7,856 bases of DNA, taken from assembly GCA_947489175.1 (NCBI GenBank), contig CANLED010000087.1:1-7856 (forward strand), in the 5' to 3' direction. The number at the start of each line of letters is the position of its first letter. The first letter of the stretch is position 1. Positions 1-6,702 of the stretch are shown in pieces. The translations under genes and the position numbers were made by a program. A model generated the notes under the pieces. That model saw only the letters and a list, made by a program, of their open reading frames with translations. It did not search any database and was not told the origin of the DNA. Origin of the DNA: Chitinophagaceae bacterium. GTDB lineage: Bacteria; Bacteroidota; Bacteroidia; Chitinophagales; Chitinophagaceae.

Positions 1-16
1 CCTCCTGTCCAGGAGG
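1..16. repeat. GC-rich inverted repeat at window edge
   Basis: CCTCCT (1-6) and AGGAGG (11-16) are perfect reverse complements around GTCC, and the inner G7-C10 can also pair. The bases that follow (GGAG) hint that the right arm continues, in which case the left arm would run off the window. No T-run follows directly (the next bases are GGAGTCTTTGA), so it is a poor intrinsic terminator as seen. It may be the end of a terminator or of a dispersed intergenic repeat belonging to the region to the left. The G+C-rich content contrasts with the AT-rich surroundings. Confidence 0.5.
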
Positions 17-77
17 GGAGTCTTTGATAGGGAAAATCCTGCATTTTAAAATGATGATTTTCAATAAATGACAATGA

Positions 78-104
78 CGTTACTATAAGCGTAGCGAAGG
101 AACG
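78..104. repeat. imperfect hairpin-forming intergenic element
   Basis: CGTTACT (78-84) and AGGAACG (98-104) form an inverted repeat with one mismatch (A82 against G100) around a 13-nt loop rich in AGCG/AGCGA. This looks like a degenerate copy of a dispersed intergenic hairpin element, but only one copy is in the window, so membership in a repeat family is inference. It has no T-tract and lies about 140 nt before xylA, so neither a terminator nor a direct role in xylA translation is suggested. Confidence 0.3.
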
Positions 105-151
105 AAAATTTTGTAGATTCTCTCTGCTCACACAAATTTCCTCACATCAGA

Positions 152-184
152 TTTTCCATAATTATCAATTCATCATTATCTTTA
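152..184 (+). promoter_or_regulatory. candidate Bacteroidota-type promoter of xylA
   Basis: The known Bacteroidota housekeeping promoter has a TTTG-like -33 element and a TAnnTTTG -7 element about 19-21 nt apart. Here TTTC (153-156) is followed after 20 nt by TATCTTTA (177-184), which matches five of the six fixed -7 positions. Transcription would start near 190, giving a leader of about 55-60 nt that contains most of the CCTTAAAC copies. The -33 is imperfect and AT-rich DNA yields such matches by chance, so this is only the best candidate in the 247-nt region. Confidence 0.3.
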
Positions 185-186
185 AA

Positions 187-232
187 CCTTAAACATTCAA
201 CCTTAAACCTTAAACTAAATTCAACCTTAAAC
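187..232 (+). repeat. CCTTAAAC short repeats in xylA leader
   Basis: The octamer CCTTAAAC occurs four times, at 187-194, 201-208, 208-215 and 225-232. Two of the copies belong to a longer exact 14-nt direct repeat, ATTCAACCTTAAAC, at 195-208 and 219-232. The cluster ends 15 nt before the xylA start codon and is part of a tract that almost lacks G. Spacing is irregular (14, 7 and 17 nt between starts), so it is neither a CRISPR nor a clean microsatellite. It may be an unstructured translation-initiation leader or a slippage-derived array; the function is unknown. Confidence 0.8.
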
Positions 233-247
233 TAAGAACCAAAAAAT

Positions 248-1576
248 ATGTCAATAACACTAGGCAGCAAAGAATTCTTCCCCGGCATCGGAAAAATAAA
301 ATACGAGGGCCCATCATCAGATAATCCACTTTCTTACAAGTGGTACAACGAAGACCAAATCATCGCAGGCAAAACCATGAAAGAACATTTCAGGTTTGCT
401 GTTGCATACTGGCATAGCTTCTGCAACACAGGTGCTGATCCTTTTGGTCCAGGTACCAAGCAATTTGCGTGGGACAAAGCCAGCGGTGCAGTTGACCGTG
501 CAAAGGATAAAATGGATGCCGCTTTTGAGTTTATCACCAAACTGGGAGTTCCTTATTATTGTTTCCATGACATTGATTTAGTTGATGAAGGATCTAGCCT
601 TTCAGAATATGAAAGCAATTTGTCCGCAATTGTAGATTATGCTTCTTTGAAGCAAAAAGAAAGTGGAGTTAAATTATTGTGGGGTACTGCAAATGTCTTT
701 TCAAACCCACGTTACATGAACGGGGCCAGCACCAATCCTGATTTTACAGTTCTAGCACACGCTGCAACCCAAGTTAAAAATGCGTTGGACGCTACAATAC
801 GTTTGGGTGGTGAAAATTATGTTTTTTGGGGAGGTAGGGAAGGTTATATGACCTTGTTGAACACCAATATGAAACGCGAACAAGATCACCTTGCACAATT
901 CTTGCATACAGCAAAAGATTATGCAAGAAAGAATGGTTTCACCGGAACATTTTTCATTGAACCAAAACCATGTGAGCCTACGAAGCATCAGTACGATTAT
1001 GATTCAGCAACGGTGATAGGGTTTCTTAATAAATATGGTTTGCAGAATGACTTCAAATTGAACATCGAGGTAAATCATGCAACTTTAGCCGGACATACCT
1101 TCCAGCATGAGCTGCAAGTAGCTGCAGATACCGGCATGTTGGGAAGTATTGATGCCAACCGTGGTGATTCACAAAATGGATGGGATACAGATCAGTTCCC
1201 AATGCAGTTGAATGAATTGGTAGAATCTTTGTTGATCATCATCGAAGCCGGCGGATTTGCAGGAGGCGGCGTAAATTTTGATGCAAAAACAAGGAGAAAT
1301 TCTACTGATCCTGAAGATTTGTTTTACGCCCATATTGGCGGAATGGATGCATTTGCTCGTGCGATGGTAATTGCAGACAATATCCTTCAAAAATCACCTT
1401 ACAAAGAATTTAGAAAAAACCGTTATGCATCATTTGATTCGGGTGAAGGAAAATTATTTGAAGAAGGGAAACTTTCTTTGGAAGATTTGAGGAACTACGC
1501 TTTCGCAAAGGGTGAACCTAAATTAACCAGCGGAAGACAAGAATGGTTGGAAAACATCATCAATCAATATATTTAG
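248..1576 (+). CDS. xylA: Xylose isomerase (EC 5.3.1.5), class II
   Basis: This cytoplasmic, divalent-metal-dependent enzyme interconverts D-xylose and D-xylulose, the entry step to the pentose phosphate pathway before xylulokinase; the family often also accepts glucose. The 442 residues match the roughly 440 of the class II (long) form. Both family signatures are present: FHDID at 106-110, with the catalytic pair H107 and D110, and IEPKP at 237-241, with metal ligand E238 and catalytic K240. The other expected ligands are also in place: E274 and H277 (IEVNH), D302 (IDANRGD), D313 and D315 (WDTD) and D345 (NFDAK). No secretion signal is seen. The start fits the family, whose members begin with a short tail before the KEFFPGI-like stretch at 8-14. 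No Shine-Dalgarno is visible; the start follows an A-rich AACCAAAAAAT. No xylB or xylose transporter gene follows it, so any partners lie upstream or elsewhere. A terminator ends the unit. Assignment is very secure. Confidence 0.97.
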   Translation: MSITLGSKEFFPGIGKIKYEGPSSDNPLSYKWYNEDQIIAGKTMKEHFRFAVAYWHSFCNTGADPFGPGTKQFAWDKASGAVDRAKDKMDAAFEFITKLGVPYYCFHDIDLVDEGSSLSEYESNLSAIVDYASLKQKESGVKLLWGTANVFSNPRYMNGASTNPDFTVLAHAATQVKNALDATIRLGGENYVFWGGREGYMTLLNTNMKREQDHLAQFLHTAKDYARKNGFTGTFFIEPKPCEPTKHQYDYDSATVIGFLNKYGLQNDFKLNIEVNHATLAGHTFQHELQVAADTGMLGSIDANRGDSQNGWDTDQFPMQLNELVESLLIIIEAGGFAGGGVNFDAKTRRNSTDPEDLFYAHIGGMDAFARAMVIADNILQKSPYKEFRKNRYASFDSGEGKLFEEGKLSLEDLRNYAFAKGEPKLTSGRQEWLENIINQYI

Positions 1577-1591
1577 TGTTGATGATTTTTT
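1556..1591 (+). terminator. possible weak AT-rich terminator overlapping xylA stop
   Basis: ATCATCAA (1556-1563), inside the last xylA codons, is the exact reverse complement of TTGATGAT (1579-1586), which runs straight into a T-tract (1586-1591). The stem is only 8 bp, mostly A-T, with a 15-nt loop that includes the TAG stop. It would be weak alone, and its left arm is coding, so it may be coincidental. It would act in tandem with the stronger hairpin 40 nt further on. Confidence 0.3.
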
Positions 1592-1630
1592 AGAAATCAA
1601 ACATGTGTAAATAAGCGTTTCAACATATAA

Positions 1631-1659
1631 TCCCCGTCGACCTAAGGCGGGGATTTTTT
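1631..1659 (+). terminator. Intrinsic terminator after xylA
   Basis: TCCCCG (1631-1636) pairs perfectly with CGGGGA (1648-1653), extended by a T-G wobble and a C-G pair (1637-1638 with 1646-1647) around a 7-nt loop. Six T residues (1654-1659) follow. This is a textbook rho-independent terminator for + strand transcription. The reverse strand has no T-run after the stem, so it works one way. It ends only 26 nt before the next start codon, which makes the source of transcription of the amidohydrolase gene a puzzle. Confidence 0.85.
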
Positions 1660-1685
1660 GTGCATCAAACAAAAAAATCAGCCAA

Positions 1686-3383
1686 ATGAAATTTTTAAAA
1701 ATTCTCCTTTCGTGTTTAGTGATCATCATCACTTTTTCTACCCAAGCACAAATTGCAGACAAAATATTATTCAACGCAACAATATATACTGTAAATCCAA
1801 AGCAGCCTTATGCAGAAGCTGTTGCCATAAAAGGAAATAAAATCATTTTTGTGGGAACCAATGCGGATGTAAAAAAGTATTTAGACAGCAAAACCGAGAC
1901 AATTGATTGCAAAGGGCAGTTCATGATGCCTGGGTTAATAGAAGGGCACGGACATATCCATGGAATGGGTGCATCATTGATTGATTTGAACTTGATGAAA
2001 GCAAAAAACTGGGGAGAAATCATTGCCATGGTAGCTGCTGCCGCCAAAAAAGCAAAGCCTGGTGATTGGATAATCGGAAGGGGATGGCACCAAGAAAAGT
2101 GGGACAAAGTGCCAACAAAAAATCATTTAGGGTATCCTTACCACGAAGAAATAGATCAGGTTACACCCAACAATCCCATTATGTTAACCCATGCAAGTGG
2201 TCACAGTGCCTACATCAATGCAAAAGCCATGCAACTTGCAGGTATAAAAGACAACACGGTTTCACCAGAGGGTGGGGCTGTGGTGAAAGACAAAAATGGC
2301 AAATTCGTTGGCGTTTTAGAAGAGAGGGCACAAGGGTTGGTTTATACTGCATATAATGAATGGAATAGTAAACGCTCTCTTGAAGAGCGGAAATCTCGTT
2401 GGGCTGAAAGCATTCGGTTGGCTGAAAATGAATGCCTCAGATATGGAATCACTTCTTTTCAAGATGCTGGCTCCTCATTTGAACAAGTTGCTTGGATGAA
2501 AGAATTGGCAGACAACAACAGGCTTCAAATCAGGCATTGGTTGATGGTAAGGGAAGGGATTCAATCGCTTGAAAAAAACAGCAAGGTATTACCCATTGAA
2601 AACGCAGGCAATGGTCAGCTCACTGTCATAGCCATCAAGGTATCCTTGGATGGCGCATTGGGCTCTTATGGAGCGTGGATGTTGGAGTCCTATTCGGACC
2701 GAAATGATTTTTTTGGACAAAATACTTTTTCAATTGATGAGTTGAAGAAAATTGCAGCATTTTCTTGGAAACACAATTTGCAATTATGTGTTCATGCAAT
2801 AGGCGACAGGGCCAACAGGGAGGTTATTGATATATACGGCAATCAAATCTCCAATAATAAATCTAAAGACCATAGATGGAGGATAGAGCATGCGCAAAAT
2901 GTAAATCCATCAGACATCCCAAGATTTGCCAAGTTTAACATCATTGCATCAATGCAGGGCATTCATTGCACCAGCGATGCTCCTTATGTTGTGAAGCGTT
3001 TGGGCGAACAAAGGGCTTCTACAGAAGCATATATGTGGAGGGATTTTATAAAAGCAGGGGTATTGGTCAACAATGGCACTGATGTACCGGTTGAAAATAT
3101 CGATCCCTTCGCAAATTTTTATTCATCTGTAACACGCAAGTTGGCAGATGGAAGTTCTTTCTATCAAGGCCAGAAAATGACAAGAGAAGAAGCCGTCTAT
3201 TCTTATACCTTGGCGAATGCAATTGCTAGTTTTTCCGAGAAGGAAAAAGGCTCTATTGAAGTAGGAAAATGGGCTGATTTAATCATTTTGGATAAAAACA
3301 TTTTATTGTGTCAAGAGGAAGAAATTTCTAAAATAAATGTAAAAACAGTTTTTTTGGGTGGAAAAAAGGTTAAAAATGACTGA
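1686..3383 (+). CDS. Exported YtcJ-like metal-dependent amidohydrolase (Amidohydro_3)
   Basis: This 565-residue amidohydrolase-superfamily enzyme is of the YtcJ/Amidohydro_3 type, which hydrolyses C-N bonds in amides or formamides; the substrate cannot be told from sequence. Residues 1-21 look like a signal peptide (K2/K5, then a hydrophobic stretch to about 17, then TQA before Q22), so it probably acts in the periplasm. Residues 25-80 form the usual N-terminal beta-sandwich part. The metal motif MPGLIEGHGHIH gives H88 and H90, with E86 where many members have Asp. K318 and D322 lie in IKVSLDGALGS (K318 fits the carboxylated bridging lysine), H370 in HAIGDRAN, H402 in RIEHAQ, and D466 in NNGTDVPVE. 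The C-terminal strand motif GSIEVGKWADLIILD (522-536) is also typical. Length is normal and no frameshift is seen. The start is fixed by the signal peptide. It sits between a terminator and the susCD promoter region, so it may be monocistronic. Family is secure; function, including any link to SusCD, is inference. Confidence 0.9.
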   Translation: MKFLKILLSCLVIIITFSTQAQIADKILFNATIYTVNPKQPYAEAVAIKGNKIIFVGTNADVKKYLDSKTETIDCKGQFMMPGLIEGHGHIHGMGASLIDLNLMKAKNWGEIIAMVAAAAKKAKPGDWIIGRGWHQEKWDKVPTKNHLGYPYHEEIDQVTPNNPIMLTHASGHSAYINAKAMQLAGIKDNTVSPEGGAVVKDKNGKFVGVLEERAQGLVYTAYNEWNSKRSLEERKSRWAESIRLAENECLRYGITSFQDAGSSFEQVAWMKELADNNRLQIRHWLMVREGIQSLEKNSKVLPIENAGNGQLTVIAIKVSLDGALGSYGAWMLESYSDRNDFFGQNTFSIDELKKIAAFSWKHNLQLCVHAIGDRANREVIDIYGNQISNNKSKDHRWRIEHAQNVNPSDIPRFAKFNIIASMQGIHCTSDAPYVVKRLGEQRASTEAYMWRDFIKAGVLVNNGTDVPVENIDPFANFYSSVTRKLADGSSFYQGQKMTREEAVYSYTLANAIASFSEKEKGSIEVGKWADLIILDKNILLCQEEEISKINVKTVFLGGKKVKND

Positions 3384-3602
3384 TTTTCGATTTATTTATT
3401 TCGTATTTTTTCAGAAATTATCTAATAAAAGTTGAAATATTTATTAAAACTTCAATATGATTTGTTAAATTAATAGTTTTTTTAATAAATATCTTAAACG
3501 ACTGTTTATGATTTTTTAATATGTTAACAAAAGATTAATATTGTAATTGGGAGAATTGTTTGATAATGATTTTTCTATTTTTTAAACCTTAAAAATTGTT
3601 CA
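3384..3602. other. AT-rich intergenic region before susC
   Basis: This 219-nt spacer has about 36 G or C bases by hand count, roughly 16%, far below the flanking genes. No convincing ORF, RNA gene or GC-stemmed terminator is visible after the amidohydrolase stop, only T-rich runs. The octamer-containing block TTTAAACCTTAAA (3581-3593) lies just before the susC start and matches 181-193 upstream of xylA. The region most likely holds the susCD promoter and a 5' leader. Confidence 0.7.
3432..3464 (+). promoter_or_regulatory. candidate promoter of susCD
   Basis: TTG (3432-3434) followed after 21 nt by TATGATTTG (3456-3464) resembles the Bacteroidota -33/-7 promoter (TTTG, then TAnnTTTG), except that there is one extra base inside the -7 element. 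It would give a leader of about 130 nt. A second possibility is TATTTTTT (3576-3583), which matches five of six -7 positions but has no -33 partner and would leave a leader of only about 13 nt. Neither is convincing on sequence alone in such AT-rich DNA. Confidence 0.25.
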
Positions 3603-6600
3603 ATGAGAAAATTGGCCTCACTGTTGGCAATGTGCTTGCTTCTGTGCATGACGACATTCGCACAGACAAGAACTGTTTCAGGACAGATTAAAAATGACAA
3701 AGGTGAATCAGTTCCCTTTGCCACTGTAACTGAAATGGGAACCCAGAATGCAGTTAAAGCAGACGCAAATGGCGGCTTTAAAATTGCAATTAAAGAAAAA
3801 AGTCAATTGAGTATTTCCGCAACCGGATTTACATCAAGGGTTTTTTCAATTAACTCTAACAACCCAACTTTGGTGTTAGAAACCAAAGAAGGACAAATGC
3901 AGGAAGTAGTTGTTACCGCACTTGGTATCAACAAACAACCAAGGCAGTTGGGTTATTCTACAGCAAAAGTTACTGGTAAGGAACTTACCACTGCTAAGGC
4001 TGTAAATATCCAGAATGGTTTAACCGGTAAAGTTTCTGGTTTGAACATCGCAACTGTAAATAATGGTGTGTTTGCAGACACTCGTATCACCCTTCGTGGT
4101 ATCAGGTCACTTACCGGAAACAACCAGCCTTTGCTTGTTATTGATGGGGTTCCAGTTTCTTTAGGTTATTTAAACAGGTTAAACCCTAACGATGTAGATG
4201 ATATCAACATCCTTAAAGGTGCATCTGCAGCTTCTCTTTATGGACCGGATGGTGTGAACGGTGTAATCATCGTTAAAACAAAAAGAGGAACCAAGAATGG
4301 CACTCCAGTAGTAACTGTGAGTAATACAACTCAGTTTGAGAATGTATTGTTCTTGCCTAAATTCCAAAAGCAGTTTGGACAAGGTTCTGCAATTGATGCG
4401 AACGGTATCGGTGTTTACGATCAAGTTGAAAATCAGCAGTATGGTGATGAGTTCGATGGTTCAATTAGGGAATTGGGTCGTCAGAACGATAAAGGTGATA
4501 TACAAAAAGTTCCTTATTCTGCTTTGACTGGTGAGAAAGAAAAATATTTTGCAACAGGTATTACTTCACAAAATGACGTTTCTATCTCAGCAAAAGATTT
4601 CTACCTTTCTGCTCAAGATGTTAACATCGGCGGTACACTTGCAGGTGATAAAAACAGAAGAACAACTTTCAGCTTTAAATCAGCTAAAGAATATGGTAAG
4701 TTTAATGCTGATTTCACATTGACTTATACAAAGAGCCAATATGATGTTGCATCAAATGGTGCTTATTGGGAAGTATTCAATACTGCTCAAAACGTTCCAC
4801 TTTCTCAATACAAAGATTGGAGAAACAATACTTGGGCTAGTCCAAACCACTATTTCAATGACTATTATACCAATCCTTATTTCATCAAGGACAGACAACG
4901 CAGCAGGGGTACAAGTAATGATCTAATTGCTTCTACTACTTTGACTTATAAAATTCTTCCTTGGTTGAATGCTACTTATCGTGCAGGTACTACTGTTTCT
5001 AATGGCTATTCAAAAAGTATTTCAGAAGCATTCACGTATTCTCCATTTGCCCGTACCTCTGGAAAATATAATTCTACAAATGATATTTTTGCAAGTGTAA
5101 GTGACGGTCAGTCTGCTAGTTCTAGAATCACTTCTGAGGCTTTCTTGACCGGTCAGAAAGATTTCGGCAAATTCAATATTGATGGTCTTCTTGGTCAATC
5201 ATACCGTGAAACATTTTCAAAGTCTATGGGTGTATCAGGTAACAACTTGATCATCCCTACATTGTATAACTTGTCAAACAGAACTGGTGAGCCAGGTGCA
5301 AGTGAGAGTTTCTCTGAAACCAAGTTGATGGGTGTATTTGGAAAGTTTTCAGTTGGTTATGATAACTGGGCTTTCTTAGAAGTAACTGGTCGTAATGACT
5401 GGGATTCTCGTTTGCCTAAAAATGGTCAATCATTCTTCTATCCAGGTGCTTCTGCTTCAGTTGTTCTTAGTGATGCAATCGAAGCAATTAAGAACAGCAA
5501 CTTGATTTCTTATTTGAAATTAAGAGGATCTGTTTCTAAATCAGGTAACGTAAACTTAGGTGCATATTCATTAGATCCTACTTATGGTGTTGCTGGTGGT
5601 TTCCCTTATGGAAGTTTACCTGGTTTCACTGCAAGTTCATCAGTGAACAATCCTGGTATCAAACCTGAGTTTGTAAATTCTAAGGAAGTTGGTTTCGAAT
5701 TATCTATTTTGAAGAACAGGATTAGTTTGGAAGCAACTGCTTATACACAGGACAACTCAAACCAAATCTTAAGCATTCAAATCAGCCGTGCAACAGGATA
5801 TTCTTCATCTCTTGTAAATGCAGCTAATTTCACAAACAAAGGTGTGGAATTTGATTTGAAGTTGACCCCATTGGTTTCTTTAGGAGCATTGAAAGTAAAT
5901 GTTAAAACGAACTTTACTTTACAAGATAGCAAAGTGAATTCAGTTTATGAAGGTTTGAATGAAGTAGGTATTGGTAATGGTAACTTTGCCATCACAGGAT
6001 ATCCTGCATTCATGTTCAAATTGACTGACTACAATCGTGATACTGAAGGTCGTGTAATTGTTGATGCAAAAACTGGATATCCTTCACAGAATCCAACTCC
6101 TGTTATGTTCGGAAGAACAATGCCTAAATATATTTTCGGTGTTAATCCATCTTTCGAATACAAGAGCTTTACTTTGACAGTTACTGCTGATTACAGGGCA
6201 GGTCACCAAGTTTATCATGGAATTGGACCAGATATGGATTTCACTGGAATCTCTGGAAGAAGTGGTGAAAATGGTCGTATGCGTTTTATCATGCCAAACT
6301 CAGTTTATGCTGATGCTTCTGGTAAATATGTTCCAAACACAGACGTGTTGGTTCGTGCTGGTGGTTATGGTTTCTTTGAAGCAACTGCTACAAACAGGGG
6401 CATCAATTCAAACTACATAACAAGTGCTGCTGCTTGGAAAGTAAGGGAGATTGCGTTAACTTATGATGTTCCTGCTGCTGTTTTGGGTAAAACTAAATTT
6501 GTTAAAGGAGCTTCAGTGGGAGTTGTTGCAAGAAATGTTTTCACATTCCTTCCTTCAACCAATCAATGGACTGATCCTGAGTTTGCAAATACAACAGGAA

Positions 6601-6677
6601 ATGCTGGTGGTGTGAACAATTCTTCTATCCTTCCTCCAAACAGATTGTACGGTTTTAACATCAGCATGCGCTTCTAA
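3603..6677 (+). CDS. SusC/RagA-family TonB-linked outer-membrane transporter
   Basis: This is the barrel subunit of a SusCD-type importer, moving substrates too large for porins across the outer membrane with TonB energy. Of its 1024 residues, 1-20 are a signal peptide (hydrophobic to about 17, TFA before Q21). Residues 24-95 fit the carboxypeptidase-D-like regulatory domain (VSGQIKNDKGESVPFATV). EVVVTALGI (101-109) is the conserved SusC segment that probably includes the TonB box. The plug spans about 110-230, with LRGIRSL (164-170), PLLVIDGVPV (176-185) and the ASAASLYG...GVNGVIIVKTKRG end. The rest is a beta-barrel rich in aromatic and Gly/Ser/Asn residues, ending in NISMRF with the terminal Phe typical of outer-membrane barrels. 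No STN domain precedes the plug, so FecR/sigma signalling is not expected. The start is fixed by the signal peptide. susD follows after 25 nt. Codons ending in T (GGT, GCT, TCT) are frequent, which suggests strong expression. The substrate is unknown; the gene name susC would imply starch and is not assigned. Confidence 0.95.
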   Translation: MRKLASLLAMCLLLCMTTFAQTRTVSGQIKNDKGESVPFATVTEMGTQNAVKADANGGFKIAIKEKSQLSISATGFTSRVFSINSNNPTLVLETKEGQMQEVVVTALGINKQPRQLGYSTAKVTGKELTTAKAVNIQNGLTGKVSGLNIATVNNGVFADTRITLRGIRSLTGNNQPLLVIDGVPVSLGYLNRLNPNDVDDINILKGASAASLYGPDGVNGVIIVKTKRGTKNGTPVVTVSNTTQFENVLFLPKFQKQFGQGSAIDANGIGVYDQVENQQYGDEFDGSIRELGRQNDKGDIQKVPYSALTGEKEKYFATGITSQNDVSISAKDFYLSAQDVNIGGTLAGDKNRRTTFSFKSAKEYGKFNADFTLTYTKSQYDVASNGAYWEVFNTAQNVPLSQYKDWRNNTWASPNHYFNDYYTNPYFIKDRQRSRGTSNDLIASTTLTYKILPWLNATYRAGTTVSNGYSKSISEAFTYSPFARTSGKYNSTNDIFASVSDGQSASSRITSEAFLTGQKDFGKFNIDGLLGQSYRETFSKSMGVSGNNLIIPTLYNLSNRTGEPGASESFSETKLMGVFGKFSVGYDNWAFLEVTGRNDWDSRLPKNGQSFFYPGASASVVLSDAIEAIKNSNLISYLKLRGSVSKSGNVNLGAYSLDPTYGVAGGFPYGSLPGFTASSSVNNPGIKPEFVNSKEVGFELSILKNRISLEATAYTQDNSNQILSIQISRATGYSSSLVNAANFTNKGVEFDLKLTPLVSLGALKVNVKTNFTLQDSKVNSVYEGLNEVGIGNGNFAITGYPAFMFKLTDYNRDTEGRVIVDAKTGYPSQNPTPVMFGRTMPKYIFGVNPSFEYKSFTLTVTADYRAGHQVYHGIGPDMDFTGISGRSGENGRMRFIMPNSVYADASGKYVPNTDVLVRAGGYGFFEATATNRGINSNYITSAAAWKVREIALTYDVPAAVLGKTKFVKGASVGVVARNVFTFLPSTNQWTDPEFANTTGNAGGVNNSSILPPNRLYGFNISMRF

Positions 6678-6702
6678 TTTATAACACGTAAAAAAAACGA
6701 CT

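Noticed and set aside
2..49. Open frame at the left edge that could be the end of an upstream gene (16 codons to a TAA)
   Set aside because: It is very short, and another frame is also open here, to a TGA at 69-71. The palindrome at 1-16 argues for non-coding DNA. No family motif can be read.
42..53. Perfect 12-bp palindrome CATTTTAAAATG as an operator
   Set aside because: It is made almost only of A and T in AT-rich DNA, has no second copy in the window and lies far from any promoter candidate, so chance explains it.
187..232. CRISPR-like array or telomere-like repeat
   Set aside because: Units are 8 nt, spacing is irregular and copies overlap; no unique spacers of uniform length exist.
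317..1390. Minus-strand and alternative-frame open frames inside xylA
   Set aside because: They lie wholly within a gene with all catalytic residues in place, carry no recognisable motif and have no initiation context; they are shadows.
1707..1718. Lipobox LLSC with C10 in the amidohydrolase, making it a lipoprotein
   Set aside because: The cysteine comes too early and most of the hydrophobic segment follows it. Cleavage by signal peptidase I at TQA before Q22 fits better.
2066..2356. 96-codon + strand open frame inside the amidohydrolase as an overlapping gene or a sign of a frameshift
   Set aside because: The main frame is uninterrupted and keeps the family's motifs on both sides; the other frame reads as a basic, low-quality peptide.
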